From contig CBDFMV010000003.1 of the NCBI GenBank assembly GCA_965249815.1, positions 1,364,001 through 1,428,000 on the forward strand: DNA of 64,000 nt. Direction: 5' to 3'. The translations under genes and the position numbers were made by a program. The notes beneath the pieces were generated by a model. That model saw only the letters and a list, made by a program, of their open reading frames with translations. It made no database searches and was not told the DNA's origin. Source of the DNA: JAJAZB01 sp965249815 (GTDB lineage Bacteria > Bacteroidota > Bacteroidia > Cytophagales > Spirosomataceae). Below are positions 42,031 to 50,742 of the stretch, in pieces. The first letter of the stretch is position 1. Each line of letters opens with the position of its first letter.

Positions 42031-42533
42031 TCAGGGGTTGTACCGCATCAAGACCGCCGTCGCCGCGCCTTTTTTCGGCACCGTCACCACAAAGAGCGCG
42101 TCGTATTCGGTGTCACTAAGGGTGGGGAACGCACTTGTTTTGGTCAGGTCGTTGACCAACTTCGGAATCGTGTTGCTGTGGCCCACCACCAAGACCCGCT
42201 GACCCCGGTTTTTTTCAACGAGGTTTTTGGGGAAAGCTACGTCCTGGGGTCGTAAAGCTGCACCGTCAGGCTGCGCTTCTCGGCCAGGGGCCGGGCCGTT
42301 TCTCGGGTGCGGATGAAATTCGTCGAGAAAACGGCCCCGACGTTGGCGTCGCGGAGCAGGTTGGCCAGGGCCTCGGCGCGGGCTTTGCCCTTTTCGGTCA
42401 GGGGCGAGGCGGCGGTCTGGTCCGCCTTTTCGGCGTGGCGGACCAAGAACAGCGTCGTGGTGGTTTCGGATTGCTGGGCGCGGGCAAGCAGCCCGGTCAG
42501 CAGGAAGACGAACGGAAGCAGGAGGTTACGCAT
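42031..42533 (-). pseudogene. Histidine phosphatase (phosphoglycerate mutase-like), frameshifted
   Basis: Start MRNLLLPFVFLLTGLLARAQ (signal peptide), then FLVRHAEKADQTAASPLTEK with the RHA catalytic histidine. Frame 1 stops after YDPRT. In another frame the sequence goes on with FPKNLVEKNRGQRVLVVGHS, NTIPKLVND and a proper C-terminus ending LMRYNP. Restoring one C in the CCCC run near 42246-42249 joins both parts (YDPQDVAFP). The repaired protein would be a periplasmic histidine phosphatase of about 165 residues. Whether the change is real or a sequencing slip is unclear. Confidence 0.82.
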
Positions 42534-42553
42534 GGGTTTTTTCGGCAACCTAC

Positions 42554-42607
42554 AAAAAAACGGCCCCCGCCAACGCAGTGGGCCGTTTCTGATTTATCAA
42601 CGAGCAA
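42554..42607. repeat. Direct repeat copy 1 with minus-oriented terminator hairpin
   Basis: A run of A, then AAACGGCCC ... GGGCCGTTT (hairpin 42558-42588), then CTGATTTATCAACGAGCAAC. On the minus strand the hairpin is followed by a T-run. The 3' part GCCGTTTC(T/C)GA(T/A)TTATCAACGAGCAA is shared with copy 2 at 43350-43402. A terminator here has no minus-strand gene in front of it, so it is displaced. Confidence 0.7.
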
Positions 42608-42654
42608 CGTAAGTCAGTCGGGCTTGCCAGGAGGGCCGGGGCACGGGTGGTTTT

Positions 42655-42686
42655 TTTGAACGTCCTGCCTGATTTCCGTAGCTTTG
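42655..42686 (+). promoter_or_regulatory. Bacteroidetes promoter of the first VapBC pair
   Basis: TTTG at 42655-42658, 20 bases, then TAGCTTTG at 42679-42686. Both match the Bacteroidetes consensus and spacing. The vapB ATG is 16 bases downstream. Confidence 0.78.
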
Positions 42687-42702
42687 AAAAAACAGAACGA
42701 CG

Positions 42703-42948
42703 ATGGTACGGCAAATTGTGATTCCCGAAAATACCCGGCTGGTCATTGACTTGCCGGAAGAATACATTGGCAAATCGGTCGAGGTGCTTGCGTTTCCGTT
42801 AAGCGAGCCCGATTTTAATCCTGCCGAAGATTCGACCGAAGCAGAAAAAAAAGCGCAAGTTGAACGCCTGAAAATAGCCCTAAAGGGGTACACTTTCAAT
42901 TCAGGTGGTTACAAATTCAACCGTGAAGAAGCAAATGACTACGAATGA
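42703..42948 (+). CDS. VapB-like antitoxin
   Basis: 81 residues, MVRQIVIPENTRLVIDLPEE, an AbrB-like or strand-helix start (VIDLPEEYIGKSVEVLAF). A charged middle and a C-terminal segment YTFNSGGYKFNREEANDYE likely wrap the toxin. It overlaps the vapC start by 14 bases. It is a predicted type II antitoxin that also autoregulates. It has its own promoter. Confidence 0.72.
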   Translation: MVRQIVIPENTRLVIDLPEEYIGKSVEVLAFPLSEPDFNPAEDSTEAEKKAQVERLKIALKGYTFNSGGYKFNREEANDYE

Positions 42949-43351
42949 CGATTCCACGGCGGTGGATACAAACGTACTTCTTTACAGCCTTGACGAATTT
43001 TTCCCAGAAAAACAGGGGATTGCGCAAACGCTCATTGGGCGTACCCGTCCGGTAATTTGTACCCAAAACCTCAGCGAATTACTGAACGTACTGACCCGGC
43101 GCTGGAAGTACCCAAAGGAGAGAGCGGCGCAGACAACGGCAGCCATTCTGAATTCGTGCCGGTACGTGGTGATTGAGCGAGCCACAATTGATCATGCTTT
43201 TCGCCTCATTCGCCGCTACGACTTCCAGCTTTTCGACAGCCTCATCGTCGCGGCGGCCCTTCAGGCTGGCTGCACGAAGTTCTTTTCCGAAGACATGCAC
43301 CACGGCTTGCTCGTTGAGAATCAGCTTTTGATTCTCGACCCCTTCCGATAA
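42935..43351 (+). CDS. PIN-domain toxin (VapC-like)
   Basis: 138 residues, MTTNDDSTAVDTNVLLYSLD, where the first acidic residue is in VDTNVLL. Further acidic positions are in ICTQNLSELLNVL, YDFQLFDSLIVAAAL and FFSEDMHHG. PIN toxins are metal-dependent ribonucleases that cleave tRNA or rRNA sites. An ATG at 42945 lies in another frame; 42935 gives the PIN fold start. The stop codon overlaps the downstream repeat. Confidence 0.85.
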   Translation: MTTNDDSTAVDTNVLLYSLDEFFPEKQGIAQTLIGRTRPVICTQNLSELLNVLTRRWKYPKERAAQTTAAILNSCRYVVIERATIDHAFRLIRRYDFQLFDSLIVAAALQAGCTKFFSEDMHHGLLVENQLLILDPFR

Positions 43352-43402
43352 AAAACGGCTCCCGCAGCGCAGGAAGCCGTTTCCGAATTATCAACGAGCA
43401 AA
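43350..43402. repeat. Direct repeat copy 2, terminator of the TonB receptor gene
   Basis: Begins in the vapC stop with an A-run, then AAACGGCT ... AGCCGTTT, and CCGAATTATCAACGAGCAAA. On the minus strand this reads as a hairpin followed by T residues, 4 bases past the TonB receptor stop (43406). It matches copy 1 in its 3' half and in its AAAAAACGGC start. Confidence 0.75.
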
Positions 43403-43405
43403 AAT

Positions 43406-45859
43406 TTATAGCTTGAAGCCCACGCTCAGGTAACCCGTGCGCCCGTCAGCGGGCAGCAGGCCGGGGCCGGGGTAACCCCCCGCCCGGCGGGTGAAGTAGC
43501 GTGCGTCGGTCAGGTTGTTGACCCCGGCGCGGAGGTGGTAGCGCTTCGCGAAGCGGTACGTCAGCGAGAGGTCCTGCACGGCGTAGGCCGGAATGAGGCC
43601 CGTCGTGGCGGCGGCGTTGGACGTTTCGGTGTTCGAGGCGTCAGCGTAAGCGGCCCCGACCCGGCTTAGCTGCCAGGTGACCGACAGCCCGCGCCGGGTG
43701 TAGGTCAGCCCGAAGCGGTGGATGGCGCGGGGGGCGTTTTCCACCCGTTTTCCCGCCAGATTGCTTTCCACAACCTGCCCGTTGCTGACGCTCGTCGTGC
43801 GGAAATCGGGGTAGGTGGCGTCGGTGAATCCCAGCGAGGCGAAGGGCGTCAGCGAACCGAAGCGGGCGGTGTTTTTTCCGAGAAGTTTGAACACGTCCAG
43901 CTCGGCGTAGGCCTCGACTCCCTGGCTCACGCTCCGGCCCAGGTTGGTACGGAACTGGTAACGCGTGCCGTCGGCGCGGGTTTGGGTGAGGGTGCCGATG
44001 CGGTTGTCGTAGGTCAGGTAAAACAGGCCAACGTCGAAGCGGAGCCAGTTCCGCACCGTGCCCCGGTAGCCGAAATCGGCGCTCAGGCCTCGGGCGTCGC
44101 GAAGGTTCTGGTCGATGACGTCGGTGGTGGCCGGAGGCGTCAGGTCGGCGAACGTCACGGGCCGGAAGGCCTGCGAGGCGTTGGCGTAAAATTCGGTTTT
44201 CGGCGTAATGTGGAACTCGGCCCCCACGCCACCGAGTACGAAACTGCGGCTGCGGGCGAGGTCTCCAATCAAATCTTCCTGGCCATTTTTAAACCCCAGC
44301 CGTCCGCTGGCGGCGAGGTCGATGTGCTCCAGCCGCAGCCCGGCGGTGAAGAGCCACTTTTGGCTGACCTTGAACAGGTTTTCGGCGAAAACGGCCACGT
44401 TCTGGTTGCGGAAGCGCAGGTCGCGGGGAAACTGCGCGTCCTGAAGGTCGAGATTGAAGCCGCTGCCCGCGTCGCCCCGGCCCTGCTGGAGCCGGTCGGT
44501 GCGGCCGTCGAAGTACCGCAGTCCCGCCGAAAGCGTGTTTTGCAGGCCAAACGCCCGGTGCGTGTGCAACAGGCGGAGTTCGGTGCCCCAGTTCCGGTAA
44601 AAATCCCGGTCGATTTGCCGGTTGGCCACCGCACCCTGGGCGTTGGGCGCGTCGGGCACGTTGATGGCCGACGTGAAACCGATGCTGTTGCGCTCGCCAA
44701 CGAGGCCGAAGGCCTTCGCAGTGACTTTCGTCCGGTCGCCGACGACCCATTCGGCCGTGAGCGCGGGCACCACCCAGGGCGTGCTGAACCAGTTGCGGGC
44801 GCGGCTGCTCGGCCGGGCGTCCTGGGCGAACTGGACGTCGGTCAGGCCACCGGGCTGCTGGTTGACGTAATTCATCAGCGTTAGTTCGCCGCCCACTTTC
44901 AGCTTTGGCGTAAGCGCGTACTGAACCTGGGCGTAGCCGTGGTTGACCTCGAACCGGCTGTTTTGCCGCCAGCCGTCGCCCTGCCGGTGGTGGTACGAGG
45001 CGTAGTACGACAATTTGCCCGACGTGCCGCCCACCCCGGCAAACAGCCCACGCAGGCCGTAGCTGCCGCCGGTGAGGTTGGCTTCGACGGCGAAGGATTT
45101 CGTCGGGTCGGCCCCTTTGAGCACGTAATTCAGCAGCCCGCCGAACTGCGGGCCGTACTGGAGCGCCGCCGCCCCGCGCACCAATTCGATGCGCTCGACG
45201 GCCTCCATCGGCGGGTTGTAGTAGGCTTCGGGGTAGCCCATCGGGTCGGAACTGACGTCGTAGCCGTTCTGACGGACGTTGAATTCCCACGAGCGGTTGG
45301 GGCTGAGGCCCCGGGCGGCCACGTTGATTTGCACGCCCGAGCCGTCATTTTCCCAAACCTGAATCCCCGGCGTGCGGCTGAACACCTCGCGGGCGTTGCC
45401 GATACTCAGGTTGGCGTCGAGCCGACCGGGCTGGATGACTTCGTTCTTTTTGGTGGCGTTAATGGCGAAACCCTCTACCTCGGCCAGGTGACCGTGGGCG
45501 CTCTGCCGGGCCGAAACGGTGACTTCGGCGAGGGTTTCGGCGCTTTCTTCGGTCTGCACGTCGGCGGTGGTGAGGCGACTGGCTTCGACGGTTACGGGGC
45601 GTTCGGTGGTTTTCAGCGCGATGCCCGACACCACGAGCGTGTAGCGCCCGGCGGGCAGGGCATCAAGGCGGTAGCGGCCTTCGCCGTCGGTGACGGTGCC
45701 GCGCACGGTGCCTTTCAGCGCGATGGTCACGCCGGGCAGGTTCTCGCCCCGGCTGTCGGTGACGCGCCCGGCCACGGCGCCTTTCGGGCCGGTGTCGCTG
45801 GCGAGGAGGGGGTTTTCAAACAGGATGAAGACCAGGAGGAAACTCAGCAGACGACGCAT
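43406..45859 (-). CDS. TonB-dependent receptor, FecA-like
   Basis: 817 residues. The signal peptide ends near residue 20 (LLASDTG). A carboxypeptidase-like beta-sandwich domain (AVAGRVTDSRGENLPGVTIA, TLVVSGI) lies before the plug (EVFSRTPGIQVWENDGSGVQ and ERIELVRGAAALQYG) and the 22-strand barrel, ending YLSVGFKL. It imports a siderophore or other large ligand using TonB energy. The plug domain resembles those of FecA-type ferric citrate receptors. It lies 156 bases after the other receptor; a hairpin at 45923-45943 is between them. Ligand unknown. Confidence 0.93.
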   Translation of the reverse strand: MRRLLSFLLVFILFENPLLASDTGPKGAVAGRVTDSRGENLPGVTIALKGTVRGTVTDGEGRYRLDALPAGRYTLVVSGIALKTTERPVTVEASRLTTADVQTEESAETLAEVTVSARQSAHGHLAEVEGFAINATKKNEVIQPGRLDANLSIGNAREVFSRTPGIQVWENDGSGVQINVAARGLSPNRSWEFNVRQNGYDVSSDPMGYPEAYYNPPMEAVERIELVRGAAALQYGPQFGGLLNYVLKGADPTKSFAVEANLTGGSYGLRGLFAGVGGTSGKLSYYASYHHRQGDGWRQNSRFEVNHGYAQVQYALTPKLKVGGELTLMNYVNQQPGGLTDVQFAQDARPSSRARNWFSTPWVVPALTAEWVVGDRTKVTAKAFGLVGERNSIGFTSAINVPDAPNAQGAVANRQIDRDFYRNWGTELRLLHTHRAFGLQNTLSAGLRYFDGRTDRLQQGRGDAGSGFNLDLQDAQFPRDLRFRNQNVAVFAENLFKVSQKWLFTAGLRLEHIDLAASGRLGFKNGQEDLIGDLARSRSFVLGGVGAEFHITPKTEFYANASQAFRPVTFADLTPPATTDVIDQNLRDARGLSADFGYRGTVRNWLRFDVGLFYLTYDNRIGTLTQTRADGTRYQFRTNLGRSVSQGVEAYAELDVFKLLGKNTARFGSLTPFASLGFTDATYPDFRTTSVSNGQVVESNLAGKRVENAPRAIHRFGLTYTRRGLSVTWQLSRVGAAYADASNTETSNAAATTGLIPAYAVQDLSLTYRFAKRYHLRAGVNNLTDARYFTRRAGGYPGPGLLPADGRTGYLSVGFKL

Positions 45860-46015
45860 TTCTCAGTAAAAAATGAGTGTTTAAAAAAGCGACCCGGCGG
45901 ATTTAGGTCAGAAAATCGCATCGGGCAACCGCAAGGGTTGCCCCTGCCATGAATTGATTGCTGGATTTAGGGCGAACAGAGGAAGGTTTTTCATCGGAAA
46001 AAAGAAAGAACGAAT

Positions 46016-48430
46016 TCAGAATCGGTAGGCCACGGTCGCCGAGTAGTTGCGCGGGGCAATGGGGTTGACGCTGTTGTCGTCGTGGATGAAATAGCTGAGG
46101 GCGTTGGTCAGGTTGGCGGCTTTCACCCGCACCGAGAACCGCGCGCCGGAATAGCCCGCCGTGGCGTCCACCTGGGTGAACCCGGCGACGGGAATGAGCC
46201 GGTACACGTCGTTTTGTACCGTCAGGCGGGTGGAGCGCCCGGCCTGCCGCTCGCCGGTGTACAGCGCCACGAGGCCGAGGCTGAAGCCCCGCAACGTTTT
46301 GCCCTGAAAGGCGTAGAACACGCTGGCGTTGGCCGTGTGGGCCGGGTTGTAGCGGAGCAGACTGCCCACGACGTAGAGGTTGGAGCGGGTGTAGCGGGTT
46401 TCGTTGTAAGCGTACCCGGCCCCCAGCGACAGGCCGCGGACGGGTTTGGCCGAGAGGTCCACCTCGACGCCCTTGCCGGTCACTTCGCCAGCCAGTTCCT
46501 TGATGTTGGCGTTCGTGTTGCCGTTTTCGAGGCTGGTCTGGGCGAGGTTGGAGTTCACAATCCGGTAGGCCGTCACGTTGGCGGTGAGTTTGCCACCGAA
46601 CAGTTCGTTTTTCGTGCCCACCTCGTACTGGTTGATGAACGACGGCGGCAGGGCGGCTCCGGCCACGTCGACGCCGGTGTTGAGCGTGAACGAATTGCTG
46701 TAGCTGGCGAAAATCGACGTGGTTTTCACCGGCTGGAACACCACGCCGAAGCGGGGCGTGACGGCCCCGTCGAAGTTGATGACGTTCGTGGTTTTGCCGT
46801 CGGCGTAGGTCAGCACGGTGCTTTCGGTTTGCTGGTAGCTGTAACGCAGGCCGACGAGCACTTTCAATTTTTCTGAAACACGCAGCAAATCCTGGGCGTA
46901 CACCCCGAAGCGGCGGATGGGCGCGGTGGTGAGCGTGTTGAGGACCAGCGTCGGCTGGTCGGTGCGGGCGCGGTAGCGGCTGGGGTTGAACACATTGGTG
47001 GTGTCGTAAACGGCGAGGGCTTTGTAAGCCGTCGTCTGCGTGTCGTAGCGGTCGGCGTCGGCCCCGAAGAGCACGGTGTGGCCGAGGAATCCGGTGTTGA
47101 ACTTGCCCGTCACATCCACCTGCCCGAGGTAGTACGTTTCGCGGACGGCGCTGCGCTGGAGGCCGCGCACCCAGGTGCCGTCGGCTTTGATGACTTGCCC
47201 GCCGCCGTTGGGGCGCTGGTTGGCGAACAGGTCGCTGGCGTACTGCCGCCAGGCTCCCGTGGCGCGGAGTTGCCAGGCTTCGGAAAACTGGTGCGTGAGC
47301 GTGGCGTTGGCCGTTTTCTGCTCGATGGCGTAGTTCGACCACGCCACGCCGATGAAGCGTTCGCGGGGCAGGGCCGGAATGGCGTAGTTGATGGCCCCGA
47401 TGCCGAAGTCGGCGGTGCGGTTGTCCTTGAGGTAGTCGCCTTCGAGAAGCAGTGCGGTTTTGCCGCCCAGTTTGACGAGCAGCGACGGGTTCACGTAAAA
47501 CCGTTCGGACGAGACGTTTTCGCGAAAACTGGCTGCCCGTTCGTAGGTGCCGTTGAGGCGGAAAGCTACCCGCTCGCTGCCCAGCACCGCGCCGTACACG
47601 TCGAAGGTGGGTTTTACCAGGCCGAAACTGCCCACCCGCAGCGACACCTCGCCGCCGCGCTGGAACTGGGGTTTTTTCGTGACGAGGTTCAGAATTCCGC
47701 CCGCGGCCACGTTGCCGAACAGAATGGCGCTGCTGCCCTTAAGCAGTTCGACGCGCTCGATGCCGCTCATTTCGGGCAACGTGCCGTTGAAGTACCGCGC
47801 GCCGTTTTTAAACGTATTGCTGCTGCCAAAGGCGAAGCCCCGCCCGGCGATTTCCTCCTGGTAGCCGCCCGTGGTGCCCATCAGGTACACACCGGTGGCG
47901 TTCATCAGGGCATCGCTCAGGCGCAAAACCTGCTGGCGTTCGAGGGTGATCCGGTCAATGACGGCCACGCTTTGGGGCAAATCCATCGGGCGAATGGCGA
48001 TTTTGCCGATGTCCACCGCTTTTTCGTTAGGACTCTGGTGGCCCGAAACCACCACCTCGGCCAGCTTTTCGGCGTTTTCGGTCAGTACGAAACGAAGTTC
48101 GGTGGTTTGTCCGGCCACGACCGTCACGGGCAGCTCCTGGTTTTGGAGACCCACAAAGCGGGTTTCGATCGTGTAGCTGCCCGCCTTCACGTTTCGGATA
48201 AAAAACGCGCCACCCTTGTCGGTAAGCGTACCTTTCGTCGTGCCCTTCAGGATTACGCTGACAAACGCGGCAGGCTGACCGTCCTGAGTGCTGACGCGCC
48301 CTGCGATGGTGCCCGAACCCGCATCGACCGGATCGGAATCGGTGAGAACAAGTGCCGAGCTACGCCCAAATTGGGCAGTAGCATTTTGAAAAACAGGGGT
48401 TAACAGGAGAAGAAAGAAGATATTTTTCAT
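46016..48430 (-). CDS. TonB-dependent siderophore receptor
   Basis: 804 residues. A signal peptide (MKNIFFLLLLTPVFQNATAQ), a carboxypeptidase-like domain (AGRVSTQDGQPAAFVSVILK) and a plug with SVAVIDRITLERQQVLRLSD, EIAGRGFAFGSS and ERVELLKGSSAILFG precede a C-terminal barrel ending YSATVAYRF. The plug and barrel match catecholate/hydroxamate siderophore receptors. Iron-box-like palindromes lie 50-90 bases upstream of the start at 48430; the in-frame ATG at 48499 lies across them and was rejected. It is divergent from the sensor kinase gene. Confidence 0.93.
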   Translation of the reverse strand: MKNIFFLLLLTPVFQNATAQFGRSSALVLTDSDPVDAGSGTIAGRVSTQDGQPAAFVSVILKGTTKGTLTDKGGAFFIRNVKAGSYTIETRFVGLQNQELPVTVVAGQTTELRFVLTENAEKLAEVVVSGHQSPNEKAVDIGKIAIRPMDLPQSVAVIDRITLERQQVLRLSDALMNATGVYLMGTTGGYQEEIAGRGFAFGSSNTFKNGARYFNGTLPEMSGIERVELLKGSSAILFGNVAAGGILNLVTKKPQFQRGGEVSLRVGSFGLVKPTFDVYGAVLGSERVAFRLNGTYERAASFRENVSSERFYVNPSLLVKLGGKTALLLEGDYLKDNRTADFGIGAINYAIPALPRERFIGVAWSNYAIEQKTANATLTHQFSEAWQLRATGAWRQYASDLFANQRPNGGGQVIKADGTWVRGLQRSAVRETYYLGQVDVTGKFNTGFLGHTVLFGADADRYDTQTTAYKALAVYDTTNVFNPSRYRARTDQPTLVLNTLTTAPIRRFGVYAQDLLRVSEKLKVLVGLRYSYQQTESTVLTYADGKTTNVINFDGAVTPRFGVVFQPVKTTSIFASYSNSFTLNTGVDVAGAALPPSFINQYEVGTKNELFGGKLTANVTAYRIVNSNLAQTSLENGNTNANIKELAGEVTGKGVEVDLSAKPVRGLSLGAGYAYNETRYTRSNLYVVGSLLRYNPAHTANASVFYAFQGKTLRGFSLGLVALYTGERQAGRSTRLTVQNDVYRLIPVAGFTQVDATAGYSGARFSVRVKAANLTNALSYFIHDDNSVNPIAPRNYSATVAYRF

Positions 48431-48479
48431 GGAACAGCGGCGGGTTTCAACCCGATTGGCGCTGCAAAAGTGTGGGCTG

Positions 48480-48519
48480 TTTAGATTTAGTCCAAACAAT
48501 TGTTTAGATTTTTTCTAAA
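48480..48519 (-). promoter_or_regulatory. Double 17-bp iron-box-like operator
   Basis: Two palindromic sites of the pattern TTTAGA-N5-TCTAAA occur in tandem. Site 1 (48480-48496, one half degenerate) and site 2 (48503-48519, perfect half-sites) have centres 23 bases apart, about two helical turns. They lie between the divergent siderophore receptor and sensor kinase. DtxR/IdeR-type iron repressors bind palindromes of this form; the protein that binds here is unknown. Repression of the receptor at high iron is the expected result. Confidence 0.6.
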
Positions 48520-48592
48520 TAGTTGAATGGGCGGCTTGTTAACGAGGTGTTAATGGCCGCCATGGCATGGCCGGAGTGCGTACTTTTACGTC

Positions 48593-49906
48593 ATGTCGAG
48601 CCGGGCCTTACGTTGGTTTACGATTCTCTCGGTGCTGGTGCTGCTGGGCATGGGTGCCGTGCAGGCGGTGTGGTTTGGGCAGGCCTACCGCCTCGAAGAC
48701 CTCGACTTCGACCAGCGGGTGCGGTCGGCATTGCGGGCGGCGGGGCAGCGGTTGATTCAATTCAACGCCAATCCCAACCGGCTCACGCTGCGCCCGATCG
48801 AGCGGATTTCGGCCAATTACTACACGGTTCAAATCAACGATATCATCAACCCGGGCGTGCTGGAGGCGTTTTTGCGGCAGGAATTCGATCGACACGACGT
48901 GCGCACTAACTTCGAGTACGGCGTGTACGACTGCGTGAAAAGCCGGATTCAGTACGGCGGGTTCGTGTGCAGTTCAGCCCGGTGCGATTCGTCCTCGGCT
49001 ATTCGGTACCGCTTCCCGCAAGTGCCGGGGACGAATTATTACTTCGGGGTGTATTTTCCCGAAAAGCGCGGCTACCTGCTCGGGCAACTCGACTGGCTGG
49101 CGCTTTCGACGGCGGTGCTGACGGTCGTCGTGCTGTTTTTCGCCTACGCGCTCTGGGTGATTTTCCGGCAAAAGCGGCTGTCCGAACTCCAGACTGATTT
49201 CGTCAACACGCTCACGCACGAGTTCAAAACGCCACTTTCCACCATCCTGATTTCCAGCGAAGTGCTGGCCAAACCCGACCAGTCGGTCGAAAAGCGCCGG
49301 ACCTACGCGGCGCTGCTCCGCACGGAGGCGCTCCGTCTGAAAACCCAGGTGGACACGGTGTTGCAAACCGCCCTGCACGGCAACGGCCGGTTGCCCCGCT
49401 CGCCGGAAGGACTAAAGCTGGAACCGGTGGATGTACACGAACTTCTGCGCCAACTGGCCGAATCGCTCCAGCCGACGGTGCAGGAGCGTGGAGGCCGGTT
49501 GAGCCTCCACCTCGACGCCCAAAACGCGACCGTCCGGGCCGACCAGATGCACCTGACCAACGTGCTGCACAACCTGGCCGACAACGCCCTCAAGTACACC
49601 GTTTCGGAGGACGAGCGCCCCCCGCACCTGATGTTTTCGACCGAAAGCCGGAAGACCACGCTGCTCATCCGCGTGACCGACAACGGCATTGGCGTTGCGC
49701 CCCCGCACCAGAAACGGCTTTTTGACAAATTCTACCGCGTCCCGACCGGCGACGTTCACAACGTGAAGGGCTTCGGGTTGGGCTTGTACTACGTCAAAAC
49801 GCTGGTGCAGGCCCACGGCGGGCGGGTGAGCGTGAAGAGCACCATGGGCCAGGGAAGCACGTTTGAGGTAGCTTTACCAATTTTGAATGAAAGAAGGAGC
49901 GAATGA
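48593..49906 (+). CDS. Membrane sensor histidine kinase
   Basis: 437 residues, MSSRALRWFTILSVLVLLGM. Two membrane segments (residues about 10-30 and 168-192) enclose a periplasmic domain of about 135 residues with four Cys (YDCVKSRIQYGGFVCSSARC), which could hold a disulfide or metal. The kinase core has His209 (TLTHEFKTPLS), the N box (HNLADNALKYT), DNGIGV, FDKFYR and GFGLGLYYV. It senses an envelope signal and phosphorylates the OmpR-type regulator downstream. It is divergent from the siderophore receptor. The end of the gene lies in a word repeat. Confidence 0.93.
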   Translation: MSSRALRWFTILSVLVLLGMGAVQAVWFGQAYRLEDLDFDQRVRSALRAAGQRLIQFNANPNRLTLRPIERISANYYTVQINDIINPGVLEAFLRQEFDRHDVRTNFEYGVYDCVKSRIQYGGFVCSSARCDSSSAIRYRFPQVPGTNYYFGVYFPEKRGYLLGQLDWLALSTAVLTVVVLFFAYALWVIFRQKRLSELQTDFVNTLTHEFKTPLSTILISSEVLAKPDQSVEKRRTYAALLRTEALRLKTQVDTVLQTALHGNGRLPRSPEGLKLEPVDVHELLRQLAESLQPTVQERGGRLSLHLDAQNATVRADQMHLTNVLHNLADNALKYTVSEDERPPHLMFSTESRKTTLLIRVTDNGIGVAPPHQKRLFDKFYRVPTGDVHNVKGFGLGLYYVKTLVQAHGGRVSVKSTMGQGSTFEVALPILNERRSE

Positions 49907-49952
49907 ATGAATAGAAAAGGCAATAGTTGCATTCGCTCATTCCCTCATTCAA
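49883..49952. repeat. GAATGA-word inverted repeat overlapping the kinase 3' end
   Basis: Arms 49883-49905 and 49930-49952 match at about 20 of 23 positions (TTGAATGA ... AGCGAATG and CATTCGCT ... TCATTCAA). The left arm codes for the last residues of the kinase (ILNERRSE). A member of the spacer-palindrome class, here extended into a coding region. Confidence 0.65.
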
Positions 49953-49962
49953 TCCTTAAAAA

Positions 49963-50637
49963 ATGACTCTGCTCCTCGCCGAAGACGACCCCGCGCTGGG
50001 TTTCGTGGTGAAAGACGCCCTCGAAACCGAAGGCTACGCCGTGGATTGGCAGCCCGACGGCGAGACAGCCTGGGCGGCATTCGAGGCTCGGAAACCCGAC
50101 CTTTGCCTGCTCGACGTGATGCTGCCCCGCCTCGACGGCTTCGCGCTGGCCGAGCGCATCCGGGCGGTCAGCGCCGACGTACCGATCATTTTTCTAACGG
50201 CCAAATCGCTGAAGGAAGACCGATTGAAGGGCTTCCGCCTCGGCGGCGACGATTACCTGACCAAGCCATTCAGCATCGAAGAGCTGGTGTTGCGCATCGA
50301 GGCCATCCGGCGGCGGGCGGGGCTTGCGGCCAGCAAAAACGACTCGCTGGTGGTGGGCGCGTACCGTTTCGACGCCAAAAACCTGAAACTTACCGGGCCG
50401 TTTGGCCCCGGCGACCTCACCCAGCGCGAGGCCGATTTGCTGTTGCTGCTGCTGCGCCACCCCAACGAGGTGGTGCCCCGCGACCAGATTTTGATGAAAC
50501 TCTGGGGAAAATCCGACTACTTCCTGGGTCGTAGCCTCGACGTTTTCGTGAGCCGTCTGCGCAAGTACCTCCGCGACGACCCGACGCTGCGCCTGGTGAA
50601 CGTCCACGGCGTGGGGTTTCGGCTGGAAATGCCCTGA
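49963..50637 (+). CDS. OmpR-family response regulator
   Basis: 224 residues, MTLLLAEDDPALGFVVKDAL. The receiver phosphoacceptor is Asp51 (LLDVMLPRLDG), with the conserved Thr and Lys (FLTAKS, LTKPF). The C-terminal winged-helix domain (LTQREADLLLLLLRHPNEVV and LRKYLRDDPTLRLVNVHGVG) binds DNA. It follows the kinase by 56 bases across a repeat, and is a probable regulator of the divergent receptor or other iron genes. Confidence 0.94.
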   Translation: MTLLLAEDDPALGFVVKDALETEGYAVDWQPDGETAWAAFEARKPDLCLLDVMLPRLDGFALAERIRAVSADVPIIFLTAKSLKEDRLKGFRLGGDDYLTKPFSIEELVLRIEAIRRRAGLAASKNDSLVVGAYRFDAKNLKLTGPFGPGDLTQREADLLLLLLRHPNEVVPRDQILMKLWGKSDYFLGRSLDVFVSRLRKYLRDDPTLRLVNVHGVGFRLEMP

Positions 50638-50721
50638 AATCGTATTGTGGGGCGGTTCGCCGAAACCGCTCGGGCGTCCATGCCAAGCGCAATTCTTCCC
50701 GTACTCACGGCGTTTTTGCTG

Positions 50722-50729
50722 TATCTTTG
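50722..50729 (+). promoter_or_regulatory. Possible -7 box of gldB promoter
   Basis: TATCTTTG exactly matches the -7 consensus TAnnTTTG, 14 bases before the gldB ATG. A TTTG at the right distance upstream is not clear, so this is a partial match. Confidence 0.45.
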
Positions 50730-50742
50730 CCCCGTGGTTTTT

